From Dryas octopetala (taxonomy: Eukaryota; Streptophyta; Magnoliopsida; Rosales; Rosaceae), in assembly GCA_963921425.1 (NCBI GenBank), contig OY992833.1, positions 22,591,454 through 22,655,453 of the forward strand: DNA of 64,000 nucleotides, written 5' to 3'. Of this stretch, positions 11,301-22,750 are shown in pieces; the stretch's first letter is position 1, and each line of letters begins with the position of its first letter. The translations under genes and the position numbers were made by a program. The notes below the pieces were generated by a model. It was given only the letters and a program-made list of their open reading frames with translations. It made no database searches and had not been told where the DNA came from.

Positions 11301-14300
11301 TATTTAGAGATGTTGCTCACATGGCCGCCATGCCTTCCACCGTCCTATAAATTTAATAGAAAAAAAAAAGGAAAAAGGAAACCCCCCCCCCCCCCCCCCC
11401 CCTCCAAAAAAAAAAAAAAAACCAACCTTGCATTTCTTTGTTCCATTATAGAACTTCACAACTTTTTCTATTTTTCCTTTTTTCTCCTTCTGCGGAAAAT
11501 TCTTGTTGTATGTTCATCTAATCTAATGATTGGCTGAGTTCCCTTCTCATTTCATTTTTCTTTTTCCTGGATTGTAGCAGCAATTGTTTATTTGAACTTT
11601 CAAATCCTTCCATACTAATTGTTCAGAACTTCAGATGCAAAGATACATTGACATGTATATTGAGAATTTGAGATCAAAATCTGACTTGTCCTGTTTTCTT
11701 ACTCAGTTCTCTTACTGCTCTAGTCCTGTGAGGCTTTTCATTTAAGCATGTCAACATTTTTGTTGCAATTATTTTTTTGTAATGGTTGTTTAATTTAATA
11801 TTTTGTTATTACCAAAAGGATGCATAAGAATATAAGATTTTGTTTCTTTTCTTTTTCTTTGGTGTCAGTCCTGATGTTTGGATGTGAGATGTAAATGTCA
11901 AGATGTGGAGTTCGACTATGATATGAATACTGTAAGTATGATACACAAATAGATTTAGTGAAAAAGGAAACCCTTTGGGGTATATTACTACTACGGCTCG
12001 TGCACATTGTAAATCTAAAATCTAATTAATCAATTGGATCACTAATTTATAGGAATGCAGTTTTATTTTTTTATTTTTTTTTTTTATTTTTTCTGTTTCT
12101 GATTCATTTTCGTGTTTACTATATTTTTGAAGTTTGCTAAAGCAGTACTGCGACATGGCATGTAAATTTTTTTAATCAGAATAATTACATAGGTATATAA
12201 TATGGGTTGCGTCAGCTCATTGGGGTTGAAAGCTCGAGTGCAGTCCGGACCTGAGTCACTTGACCCATATGACCAACCGTGCTGGATTGGTTCATAAACA
12301 AAAGAGTATTGCTATCATTAATTGGGGCAAATATCACAGATTAAATATTAAGACAACAGAAACTTAGTCGTTTAATTAATTGTTGTAGGGTAGGCACCGT
12401 AGGCTATATTTTTATATTTTGGAGATTGAGAACACCCCTGTTTGACATGCGTTGTAACTCAGATTGATATATTAAGGAATGCTATATTTAAAATGCACAT
12501 TGTATTTGATACCAAACAAATATTATTGCAGCAGAGGAGTTAATTGGAAGCCTCTGTACAGTAGTAGTGCTTCCTTTTCCTTTTGAAGTACTTGTAAAAG
12601 GCAGTGACAAAGCCTCAGAAGAAGGAGTAAGAAGAAAGAAAAAAACAAAAGGAAGAATTTAACTGGAAATGAAGCAGTCAACCATGGCCATGGCAGCCTC
12701 TTTTGACTGCAACATGTTCATAGCTATGCAATATGCATACAGCTTCGGCGAACTCTTACACAACCACACAATACTCATGGTTTGTGACAAAAGATTATAA
12801 AATTGGTCAAGTGGGTCATAGACCACCGAAAGTGACTTGCAAAGAGACAATAACCTTACCCCAAGGGGACATAATTGGCTCAATCAAATGTACCTCAACT
12901 ACTTAACTCTCATGGAGGAGAAAATTATAGAAGGAAATGGGGTGCTCATACAAGATCCTCATCTTGTCTTTGCTTTTTCTTTACTTGATTCTTAATATTA
13001 ATTATGTATTACTATTTAAGAGTATAGAGTAAAAAATGAAATAGATTCACACCACTACATGATTAGAGTTGCATAAACATTTAGATTTATATTACATAGT
13101 ATAACAAGAAAAACATATAATTCAAATCCGCTCATATATGTAGGATGTGATTTTATTTTATAATTTAATACGTAATAAGAGAGATATATAGACATATAAA
13201 ATATATATATTTTTTCACAGATTAAAAACAGTTCCATATTTCCCAGGTGTGACCAAACAATTTCTAAAAGCATTAAAAAATGAACATGTATAAAGCTTCA
13301 ATGATTCTTCACATAATAAACTAATTTAGCTTTGGTTATATATTGTATTTGGTGGGTGAGGACCCGAATCAGTTATATATTATATATTTGGGAGGATGTT
13401 TCCACTACCCTTCCCAACAAAAAAAGGCATATACACATCTAGGAAACATCAGACAAGATAGCATATAGTATGATTGTTTCATTGCAATTCACTTCTTTAT
13501 GAAAAGGGCATTCACCCCACAGCTAAAGCATATATAAAAGCTTGCTTTCTTTTCTTTCTACTTCCCTTCCTTTTTCTTTTAGTGGATAATTATTAGACCA
13601 GAAAAAACAAGGTCCACTGTCCACTCAGTATGATCTCTTTGAAATCAATAATTTGCATGTATCTATATATTTGTATCATTCACAACTAGCATGTGATTCC
13701 ATCACTAGAATACATAAGACATTAATATTAGAGTTATCAAATTTATCATATCAAGACATATATGTATCTTAATTGTTAATTAAAGACATTAGGTTATATG
13801 CCTAGATTTGAATAAATAAATGGCACTGTTATACTTATTAAATTTTGTTCATCAAATTATGTTTCATAAACATAATTTAATGAATAAAAGTATGTACTCG
13901 CACTATTTGATGAATGCAACAATACTAACAAGCTATTACAGAGTAGAGACAAACCTGTTAATTTGGAGGGGACAAAGAAAAAAAGGGTAGCTATAGCTTC
14001 ACATATGGGAGTAGTAGTAGATATTAAAGAAGACAATCTTGATGCAACTAGTTAATGGGGTTAATGGTGTATATTTGTTGGCAGGCACTGAAATTAAGAA
14101 TTAAGATTAATTAAGAAAGCACAACCCGTATCGAACCTAAAGATCTCTTGCTTATTATTCTGTATTATCTTCATCAATCTTCAAATAGAGTTTGTATTAG
14201 AAATTTAGATAAACATAAGCTGGTTTACATGTCTCATTTGGCGTAGCAGAATGATCAGATGTTTAGAATCCTTGACAAAATCAATGCACAATATCATAAA

Positions 14301-14640
14301 CCACATGTAAAGATTTTGGACCTTTTTCTATAATATGATACAGTGCTGAGTCATCTTTAATGATTTATTACTTTAAAAAAGAAAGAATAACTTTATTTAA
14401 GTTAATGATTAAATAGTTAGTTAATTAATTGCATGTTAGTGGGTTTGTAATAATCAAGTGCCAAGGATATATCTTCTTTAATTTTTTAAGGTTTAAGTAA
14501 ATTGCTGTTTACAAAGTTCTTGATAAATTAAATAATAATAATCACAGTATATATACAAGAACAATGACATGTGAAGGTTATTTTTTTGTTTTTCTTTAGA
14601 AAAAAAATAAATTATTCTTTCATCTTTTAATACAGACCAG
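11301..14640. other. TOP1 3' UTR and intergenic DNA
   Basis: The first few hundred bases are the TOP1 3' UTR. Beyond about 11.9 kb the DNA is AT-rich with no supportable gene. A short frame at 12659-12883 (-) and another at 12669 (+) have no recognisable domain or splice signals. No tRNA or structured RNA was identified. Confidence 0.6.
11382..11402 (+). repeat. poly(C) tract in TOP1 3' UTR
   Basis: Twenty-one C in a row, followed shortly by about 15 A, 80 bp after the TOP1 stop codon and so inside the probable 3' UTR. On the antisense strand this is a G-run. Length may be unreliable because homopolymers are error-prone in assemblies. Confidence 0.8.
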
Positions 14641-15222
14641 CAATGACGGATCCATAAATCTTCTGTTATAGAGGCAAGATTAAGGAGCAAGCGCAGACAC
14701 AATCGCGTAGCATCAGTCGTGAATGACAAAGTAGGCACAGCCACACAACGGCAGTCGCGAATGACAGAGCGAGGCAGCGAGCAGGCCAGCAAAGGGCCGA
14801 CGTCATGTCAGCGCGTCGCGAGGGAAAAGCAGCCAAGCAGGCGTCAGCACGTAGTAAGGGAGCAGAGGCGACTGGGCGAGGGCGACACTGCTTTGTTCAA
14901 ATGTTCAAGTTTCAGTTCACTCGTTTTCTGTCATTTTGTGTGACTGTTTGGTACTCAGGCTTTGTTTTAATTAACTTGCCAAAACGACATTGTTTTGGCA
15001 AGTTTAGAATTTAAAAAAAAAACATATGCATTTCACGTGACCACTTTTCTCTTCCTCACATATCTGTTCTTCATTTCTTTCTTAGCCATTTTCACACATG
15101 CTTGCTTCTCTTGCCCTTGCGTCTACCAGTAACACCTAATCTTCATGGGGTCAAAAATTTCTCTCAAGCCCAGCATTTCTGAATTCATAGGGTCAATTGA
15201 CCCCATTGTAGATCCGCCATTG
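14641..15222. mobile_element. hAT-type non-autonomous element, 582 bp, TSD CAGACCAG
   Basis: Ends CAATGACGGATCCA and its inverted form TGTAGATCCGCCATTG are flanked by an exact 8-bp duplication CAGACCAG (14633-14640 and 15223-15230). This is the hAT hallmark. No transposase is encoded. The interior is heterogeneous: 14680-14900 is far more GC-rich than the surroundings, and 14977-15004 forms a hairpin (CTTGCCAAAACGA...TTTTGGCAAG). The GC-rich part could be captured host sequence, but I do not recognise it. Confidence 0.85.
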
Positions 15223-15393
15223 CAGACCAGCTGAGTTATACAAGTCTCAACTATTCACTTATTATTGTATTTGGTGGGACAAATTTGATTCAATATGTAT
15301 ATATATGTGTGTGTGTGTAAGGAGCTATTTGCTTTGTGCTTCTAATATTATTTTGCTGCAACTCCCTTCTTAATCTCTGTAAATAATAGTTTA

Positions 15394-15801
15394 CATTAGT
15401 AGAACGCTTTAAAATTAACCGATTAACAAATTAATATTAAGCTAATTATCTTTTGGGACTACATATGAGTAATTTTAGAATCCAAACCGTTCATTATTTC
15501 AGATCACACTTCAAAGATTATCATTATAAAAAATTAACAAAATAAGAAATTACTTAATTATCTAACTGTGTTTAAATAAATAGACGAATACTATGTTTCA
15601 ACAAAAAAATATAAATGATTGTTATTATAATTAAATGATTAAAAAACTTATGATTTAGGAAATTTTTTATGAAAATGATTTTTAAAGTGTGATCTAAAAA
15701 ATAAATGATTAAGATTATAAGATTACATCATGTGGTGGATCCAAAAAGGTGATTAATTTCGCATTAACTTATTAATCAATTAACTTTAAAACATTTCTAA
15801 T
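15394..15801. mobile_element. AT-rich foldback MITE, about 408 bp
   Basis: Long terminal inverted repeats: the left arm around 15401-15450 (GCTTTAAAATTAACCGATTA) matches the complement of 15750-15800. An internal segment (GTAATTTTAGAATCCAAACC) recurs at about 22118 and, more diverged, in the foldback at 22352, so these elements are related. Exact ends and target duplication are not certain. Confidence 0.65.
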
Positions 15802-16372
15802 TTACCCTATTCTCTCACCTAAAATTAAATAGAATTTAGTAGAATACAAACATGTGTGGAATATAATTTGGTCAACCAAGCAAGCAAACATGCCCCTTCA
15901 GTTTCGTTGTACCTTCCTGATCTTGCCTGTAAAACACAAAAATGATAATCAAACTCTTGGAATGGTTGATACTTGATACCACCCCACGGCCCCCCCCCCC
16001 AAAAAAAAACCACAAACCCAAACAAACAAATAATTAATCACAAAATTAAACCTAAACAACTTAAAAGTATTAAAATAATTCCAACATGCCAATTGCCAAG
16101 CCAAAGAGATCTTCGTATTCCATATGATATTCACGAGGCAACAACAATACAACACCAAACGCCGTTATAACGGAGACCAGACCAGGAGCCTAATGTCCCC
16201 GTTAAAATGGACGACGAGTGGGGCCCACAGGGAGGGGGAAATAGGGAGACCCAGTCAGTCGTCTCGGAAATGAAAACGTGGCGGCCTCACGCGTCATCTA
16301 GAGAAGGTGGGCAGGGCATTTCCGTCATTTCGGTTGTTGTCACTGCGAAAGTGCGAATGCAAACGAGCGCTC
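15802..16372. other. promoter region of the PNRC-motif gene
   Basis: No gene seen. The final 200 bp before the TATA box are GC-richer and carry ACGT-core motifs (AACGTGGC near 16274 and an ACGCGT near 16289), consistent with a plant promoter. Short frames here on both strands look like chance. Confidence 0.5.
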
Positions 16373-16380
16373 TATATAAA
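16373..16380 (+). promoter_or_regulatory. TATA box of PNRC-motif gene
   Basis: TATATAAA lies about 240 bp before the ATG at 16613, giving a probable transcription start near 16405-16415. The leader then contains several A-runs, including a GGCC-A(n) run at 16503-16520. Confidence 0.7.
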
Positions 16381-16612
16381 CCCATAAACACACCTCGAAA
16401 CGAAATCAGGTTCGGGACTAAATAAAAGAAAAAAAAAAAAAAAAGCAGAGCGGAAAACACAATAAAAAAAAACCTCCTTCTTCCCCCGTGTGAGGAAGAA
16501 GAGGCCAAAAAAAAAAAAAAGAGGCTTAGCGTTTCTTCTCTGTTTTTTGAAATTTTCATTTTTTTCTTTAATTTGGTTCTTAGGGATTTGAAATTTTTAA
16601 TTTTAGGAAATT

Positions 16613-17170
16613 ATGGGGACGGAGATCTTACGGCCTCAGGATTGTCTGATCGACCGGATCAGAGTCCCTCCGGCGACGATGTCGTTTTCGCGCCACCAGA
16701 AGAGTAACTATTACGGAAGCCCTAACCCTAATTACTACGTCTCTAACCCTAGACCTAGAAAACCGGCGGTTCGCGCCGAGAGGCCAGTGGCGGTCTCGAA
16801 GAGATCAAGCTCCGACGACGACCTGCGCCGGCGGGGGTTCAAGACCGAGAAGGTGACGATCTTGAGGCGGGGGGACTCGCTGGACTCGAAGGCCAAAATC
16901 GACGCTTTGGCGGTGAAGAAGGGAGGTGGTTTGGTCGTGACCGGGACCGAGAGGTTGGGTCCGGACTCGGAAATGATGCGGAGACAGGTGCGGGTCGTGG
17001 ATCTGAGGACCCCGGTGACCGGAAAGTCTGACATGTACGCTGGATCGGCGTTCGCGGTGTCGCCGGAGCCGAGCTCGCTCCCGCTCCCGTCTTTCTCGAA
17101 GAAGCAGGTGGCGGTGATCGTGGACGATTCGGCGACTAGAGATCTGAGACGGTTGCTCCGGCTCGATTGA
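16613..17170 (+). CDS. PNRC-motif protein (putative mRNA-decapping partner)
   Basis: A single-exon gene of 185 codons with a TATA box, high-GC codons and a clean stop. The protein is basic and mostly disordered: early YYGSPNPNYYVSNPRPRKP (residues about 34-52), then a central conserved-looking block with VTILRRGDSL. Near the C terminus it has YAGSAFAVSPEPSSLPLPSF (about residues 142-161). This closely fits the PNRC proline-rich motif, which in animal PNRC proteins binds the EVH1 domain of the decapping activator DCP1. Plants have small uncharacterised proteins with the same motif. The role in decapping is inferred from the motif only. I chose the first ATG; a second in-frame ATG (MSFSRHQ) is 22 codons later and could also serve. 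The antisense frames over this region are shadows. Confidence 0.8.
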   Translation: MGTEILRPQDCLIDRIRVPPATMSFSRHQKSNYYGSPNPNYYVSNPRPRKPAVRAERPVAVSKRSSSDDDLRRRGFKTEKVTILRRGDSLDSKAKIDALAVKKGGGLVVTGTERLGPDSEMMRRQVRVVDLRTPVTGKSDMYAGSAFAVSPEPSSLPLPSFSKKQVAVIVDDSATRDLRRLLRLD

Positions 17171-18661
17171 CAAGCAAATATCCGATTGCAAAAATGGAAG
17201 TTCCGGATCCGAGGACCCGAATAAGGCTCCTAAATAGATTCGGATCCTAAAAACAAGTCTCGCACTGTCCCTTTCGGCGACCCTCGTATGTCATCTCGGG
17301 TTTCGAGGTCGGATCTGTCCGTGATTTTTTTAAACGGTGGTGGATCTGGAAATCCGGGGAAAGACGGGGGCGAATTAGTAATTTACTTGCTGTTTGGTAC
17401 TCGGTAGCTGTCACCTTGTTTATGGGGTTTGTTAATGGGGGCTTATGGGTAAATTAATCTAGGATGGGGGAAAATGGGAGGACGAAGAAGAAAAAAAGGT
17501 GGGAAATGGGGGTGGTTTGTAATATTTGGGAAATTAGTTTGGGCTGGGAATTTGGGATGGTTATTAATTATTAGTGAGTATTGGGATGTGTGGGCTGTGA
17601 AATGAGAATGTTTCTGCTCTGTTGAGAATTTGTAAGGTGGGTATTGTATAATGTATTATTGTAAAGGAAGATAAAGAAATATTTGGGCAGAATTAATAAT
17701 TTTACCTTTATTTTTAATCTCTGTGTCGTTTTGATTTTGCGTGAATACTTTGAGTTCTCTAAGCGAGGAAAATTCAAGGGCAAAAACCCAAAAATCCCAG
17801 AAACAAAGTTGATATTTCCTCAATCAAAGATTCTAATACGGGTAGAAGATAATGAAAAAACCATTCAATCAAAGTCACAGATTCTAACCCAAAAACTAAA
17901 AATTTCAGTGACGCATCTAATCTTCTCATGCAAAATGTAAATATTATGGTTGGTGTAGGACAGTTTTTTGGCTTTGCTAACTAATTTGTGGGTGAGCTTT
18001 TAGGTACCTTTTTTTACAAGCCGAGTCTTGTATCAATCAATAATAGAATATGTTTCACGATTTAACTGAGTTAGAGTTCACAAAAGAGGCAGATATAAGG
18101 TGATAGGTGAATAGACATAAGGTGGTATGTCAATGAAAGTAGCCTAAAAAATATGAATTAATAACGTCAAGTAACGATGTTATGGTCATGCTAAATTACT
18201 CCATGTGATTAGAGAAGTTGAAGACAAACAAACGGTTCCCATAACTAATTATGAATACTATTGTCATTTGTCACCTTTCAAATTACTCACTTCACTTACC
18301 TACTTTTCCATCCTGGTGCCTTTTCTTTTCTCCTCCTAAACTACTACACTTCACACATCTACCCCGCAATTGTATGTGATTGTATTATCGCATCTAATCG
18401 CATATATGTATAATTAACATAGAATGACCAACTGAAAAAACTTGAATAATAGGACCTAATTTAAAGCACAACACCACATGAATGATCCATTCATCTTTAA
18501 TTTGTTTGGCCCCTTATTCAATTACATTACATCCACAGATTTGGTTTGTCTTTGATCCCCATTCACCACAGAAAACGACAAACACCATAAATATTCCAAT
18601 ACTACCCATTACTTTGTCCCAACCAAAGTGGGTTACCATTAGGCCCAAAAGCCTCTTCCCC
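17171..18661. other. 3' UTR of PNRC-motif gene and intergenic DNA
   Basis: The first several hundred bases (to roughly 17700) are G-rich and probably 3' UTR. The rest is AT-rich with no recognised gene, RNA or transposon. Confidence 0.5.
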
Positions 18662-18838
18662 ATGAAAACCACTAGTCTTTTGCATCTTCTGCTGTTATTT
18701 GTCCATTTCTCAACTCCTATCCATTCACAAACCACATGTTTCCTCCCAAGTCCCAACCCAAATCTCTATCCACCCCCATGCAAATGCAATCCCAAAAAAC
18801 CAAAAAATAATGAAAATAAAATAATGAATTTGGTTTAA
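18662..18838 (+). CDS. candidate small secreted Pro/Cys peptide (uncertain)
   Basis: A 58-codon frame starts MKTTSLLHLLLLFVHFSTPI and has a strong signal-peptide shape: Lys near the N terminus, a Leu-rich core, then a plausible cleavage site after HS (residue 22). The short mature part (about 36 residues) is rich in Pro and Lys, with three Cys, including PPPCKCNPKKPK. The in-frame open reading extends upstream to 18482, but that part looks non-coding. I do not recognise the family. It lies about 145 bp before the next gene on the same strand, so it might be chance sequence in that gene's promoter or a remnant of a longer secreted protein. Confidence 0.3.
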   Translation: MKTTSLLHLLLLFVHFSTPIHSQTTCFLPSPNPNLYPPPCKCNPKKPKNNENKIMNLV

Positions 18839-18981
18839 TTGGTCATATGACTCATATGGCATATCACTTGTGACAGATCTAGTATTCACTATCCAATATT
18901 CTCATTCTTTGAATAAAAAACAAAAAAAAAATTGAAAAAAATTAATAACAAAAAGCAAGAGAGAGAGAAAGAGAAGGAGAG

Positions 18982-21627
18982 ATGCTTGCGAAGGAATCGG
19001 GCGGGTCGCACTTCGATCTTCCCGAGGAAGTGGTGCAAGTACTGCCGTCCGATCCTTTCGAGCAGCTTGATGTGGCCCGCAAAATCACGTCCATTGCGCT
19101 CTCGACACGTGTTTCGGCCCTGGAATCAGAGGCGTCCGCTCTGCGCGCCAAACTCGCCGAGAAGGACCAGCTAGTCGCCGACCTCCAGGCGCAGGTCGAG
19201 TCCCTCGACGCCTCCCTCTCCGAGACCGCCGATAAACTCGCCCTCGCCGACCAAGAGAAGGTCCGACCCGGCCCGGCCCAGCCCATTAATCTCAACCGCT
19301 TTAATTTGTTTTCTTTTTCTGTAATTCGTTGACTCGATTCCGAAATTGCAGGAGAGGTTACTGAAAGAGAAGGCGTTACTCTCCAACACCGTCAAGAAGC
19401 TGAATAGAGATGTCTCGAAGGTACGTGAATTCGAAATTCACAGTGAGCAATTTGAAACAGTGTCGTTTATTTAGCTTAGCTTAATTGCTAATGTGCGCAG
19501 TTGGAGGTGTTCAGAAAGACGCTTATGCAGTCACTGTCAGAAGATGACGAAAATTCTGTAAGTAATTTTGAGCCTCCAAGAGCTTCGATTGCATTGCTTT
19601 ACTTGTTTGATTTTCTTGGATTGGATTGCACAGACAGGAGCCTCGGAGGTTGTTGCTAAGCCTAAGATACAAACCCAAGAGCGCTCATCTTCTATATCAC
19701 AAATTGGAGTTGGAGGTTTGCTAATCTAATTATATAATTTTCATTCTTTTTAATCATATATATGATAGAATAGCTGAGAAAGACTTGATTAGAGAATTAA
19801 TATCATCCCCATGTTGTAGTTGTGCATGAAAAGAGATTAATCATTAATGGGTGCAATAGCTTTTTTGCTCGTCACTTGTTGAATGTGAAGTTGTGGCCTC
19901 TTCTTTGAATTTGCTTAATCTTTTGGTTCTCTACTTAAGTGTAAAATGAAACGATAATTTGACTGTAATTTCAGAAGATTATGCCACATTACCACCTTCT
20001 CGAACATCTTCAATCCGGAGCCAGGTCTCCGAAACAGGAAGCACATTTTCAGAGGACCGTGACACAGATGGTACGATTTGAATACCGATCTTAGTCATGA
20101 AAAATGCTTCCATTTATGCCATGCAATGAAGAAGCTTCTATAGCCATAAGTGTTGATTGTTATGCTTGTATAGCATGTCAATTTTAACCTTGTTGTATTT
20201 CTTGCTTCTTATTGTTGCGATGGCAGCCTCAAGACCTCGCATTTCACCAGGCCTCCTGTTAGCGTCCCAAACTACCACACCTCGGCTTACTCCCCCTGGT
20301 TCTCCTCCTTCCCTATCTGCATCCACGTCCCCAACAAGAACATCAAAACCTGTGTCCCCAAGGCGACACTCCATGTCATTCGCCATCTCACGAGGCATGT
20401 TTGATGATAGATCTTCTGTGCCCTCAAGCCATCACAGCTCTGAACATGGTTAGTTTCGAGAAACCTTTTGAAGAAAATGTTTAATCACAGTTTAATTAAT
20501 TATTCTTCTTCAAGGCAGGATTTGGTGTATCTCTGCTACATTGTTAAACAGTTTGGCCACTGGCCAGTTGCAATGCTCCAATTCCTGTTTGGGCCATAGA
20601 AAACAGTTTGGGCCAGACTATAGTGTACTTGGGGGAGGATTTGAAGCAAAGTTGATTAAAATTATCATTCCATGTTTCTGGAAACTACCCTTAGTGGGAA
20701 CTGCTCTTCCTTATTTGTGCACCAGGTGCACCTGTACAAAACTGATCGTGCAATGTAATTCGATGTGCCTACTTCTATTTTCATTAATTCTCTTCTTAAT
20801 TTGTTTCAGGAAGAACTCGGGTGGACGGGAAAGAATTTTTCCGCCAAGTCAGGTAAAGAAACTGATTGAGTTTGGAATTCCAGTCTAATGTAGCCCTACT
20901 AACAATTTTTCTTTTAAGCACTGACCTGACCCGAAACTGTCCATTCCCAAATGCTCTGTATTTCAAGTGGTTCCAACTTCCAAGTAACTGGACATGACCT
21001 TTGAACCCCAACACATTGGCCAGGAGTAATCCTCCAATTTGAGTGCTTACATTTCCCTGATGCATTTCAATCCCATTTTCGTTCTAATTGAGTGATATGC
21101 TCAGTATTGAATTGATTCTTTAATTATGAATAACAATATTTGATACCAGCCTCAGAACACAAATTTAGTTATTACGTGCTTGCAAGTTACAAATTGCTTT
21201 CCTGGCTAGTCATATAAAGAGGGTTCATGGTTGCTTTTTCTCTTCTTGCCATTTGTCTTATAAGCAGTTTGGCGCATTCTATCAATTTTAAGGAACTGAA
21301 ATTCTCACCTTCTGATATATCATATATATATATATATATTTTTTTTTTTCTCTTGTTGCCTCAGGAGTCGTTTGTCTTATGAGCAGTTTGGTGCATTTCT
21401 GGCAAGTGTTAAGGAACTAAATGGCCACAAGCAAACAAAAGAGGTATGTGCTCCCTTCCTCCCCATCTCTCTTCCTTTGTGTGTAATTTTTTTGCTAACG
21501 ACTGTTACTTGTCTGTATACTTTGAACATTTCAGGAGACTCTACAGAAGGCTGATGAAATATTTGGCCCAGATAACAAGGACCTGTATGCTATATTTGAA
21601 GGGTTGATCAGTCGCAATGTCCATTGA
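18982..21627 (+). CDS. At4g15545-like coiled-coil protein (NAI2-interacting-protein family)
   Basis: Nine exons join in phase to 339 residues: 18982-19260, 19352-19420, 19501-19557, 19634-19715, 19975-20070, 20227-20448, 20810-20852, 21365-21443, 21535-21627. The N terminus (FDLPEEVVQVLPSDPFEQLD, then ARKITSIALSTRVSALE) is almost diagnostic of the Arabidopsis At4g15545 family. Residues about 38-125 form a long coiled coil (heptads over ALRAKLAEKDQLVADLQAQ and on to the KKLNRDVSKLEVF region). The middle (about 165-255) is a Ser/Thr/Pro-rich disordered stretch with PRLTPPGSPPSLS. The conserved C terminus includes FFRQVRSRLSYEQFGAFLAS and ends GLISRNVH. From memory, the Arabidopsis members were described as NAIP proteins binding NAI2 at ER-derived structures; I give this with reservation. 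Intron 7 contains a decayed copy of exon 8 (separate entry). The exon 1 donor (AAG|GTCCGA) is weak. Confidence 0.93.
21230..21305 (+). pseudogene. decayed duplicate of exon 8 in intron 7
   Basis: The stretch TTTGTCTTATAAGCAGTTTGG and following bases (about 21253-21304) matches the real exon 8 (21365-21443, TTTGTCTTATGAGCAGTTTGG...) along about 50 bp, with substitutions and small indels. The upstream pyrimidine run TTTTCTCTTCTTGCC is also duplicated. The copy has lost the CAGGAGT acceptor region and the frame, so it cannot be a functional alternative exon. Confidence 0.75.
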
Positions 21628-22084
21628 ACTTTTTCTTGACAATTTGAGATGTTTTTGCTGTAAATCAAATGTGTGATAAAACCATTCTTTGAACTCCTGT
21701 TGGTACGAGTAGTAGTAACTTTTCGAGAGTGTTGGAAAATGACTTGCTCTAAGTGGGGCTAGGAGATCGTTAATTGCTTTGGTCTCAGCATAAAGTAAAG
21801 AAAAAAACCATGAACATATTGTATGGCTAAGATTCCTCAGCACAAAACTTAAAACAATGGAGCCTCGTATTACTTGCTTGAGGTTCCATCCTTAACATAA
21901 GTATTACTTCCTTCAAGTTAGGCTTTTCACAACGTCAAGAAAGGCTTTTTGCAATGCAGTTGTAGGTTTATTCCCTGAGTCTATAATCTATATCATTTTC
22001 TATATAAAATTATTAATAGTAGTGATGATTACATAACTATAAGGATTATATATATATAATGGTTACTAGTTAGTAAGATAATAT

Positions 22085-22292
22085 GAGGCTAACCACTCTA
22101 TTGGGCCCATCACATGCGTAATTTTAGAATCCGAATCGTCTATTTTTTAATCCCATCTTCAATAATTATCATTGCAAAAAATCATTTTTAGGTAACTAGT
22201 TTGAATTATGAGATTATATCATGTGGTTGACTAAAAAATGTGGTTAATTTTATATTAACTTGCTAATCAATTAACTTTAGAGCATTTTTATA
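22085..22292. mobile_element. MITE fragment related to 15394-15801
   Basis: The right part (TGCTAATCAATTAACTTTAG, near 22260) and an internal part (GTAATTTTAGAATCCGAATC, near 22120) match the element at 15394-15801, but the left inverted repeat is missing. It looks like a deletion derivative of the same family. Confidence 0.55.
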
Positions 22293-22319
22293 TATTATAC
22301 ATATAAATTTTACAAGTTG

Positions 22320-22350
<31 letters not shown>

Positions 22351-22351
22351 T

Positions 22352-22750
22352 AGGAAGGCTCCACTATAGAATTCTACAAAATAAAATTATTTGTCGGATA
22401 TCTCATGGGGCCCACTCCCATGAAGTTTTTTAACAATTCAAATCGCCTATTTTTTATACCTCTATTTATAAATAATTATTGCAAAAAATTAGCTAAATCG
22501 GAAATCATTTGTCTATCTAACTTTGATCAAACAACTGGATGGTTTTATTGAAATTTTTTTATACATTTATTTGTTTGATCAAGGTTAGATAGACAAATGA
22601 TTTCCGATTTGGCTAATTTTTTACAAGAATGATCTATAAATAGAAATCTAAAAAATAAACGATTCAGATTGTTAAAAATATATGGGAGTAGACCCCGTGA
22701 GGTATCCTACAAATAATTTTATTTGTAGAATCTTACAATGGAGCCTTCCT
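22352..22750. mobile_element. foldback MITE, 399 bp, near-perfect hairpin
   Basis: The whole element is an inverted repeat. It starts AGGAAGGCTCCACTATAGAA and ends in the complement of a near-identical sequence (AATGGAGCCTTCCT). The arms of about 180 bp also pair in the centre (AATCGGAAATCATTTGTCTA against its complement near 22590). It is embedded in (TA)n DNA, so the target duplication cannot be resolved beyond TA. It has no coding capacity. Transcription would give a long double-stranded RNA. Confidence 0.88.

Noticed and set aside
14719..15014. Frames in the GC-rich part of the hAT element at 14641
   Set aside because: GC-rich chance frames inside a transposon; not recognised as a protein.
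16503..16527. GGCC-A(n) micro-insert in the PNRC-gene leader
   Set aside because: Only about 6 bp of flanking repeat (AAGAGG); not distinguishable from chance in an A/G-rich leader.
20541..20888. 115-residue frame in intron 6 of the At4g15545-like gene
   Set aside because: It is intron sequence that runs into exon 7 in a different frame; no independent evidence.
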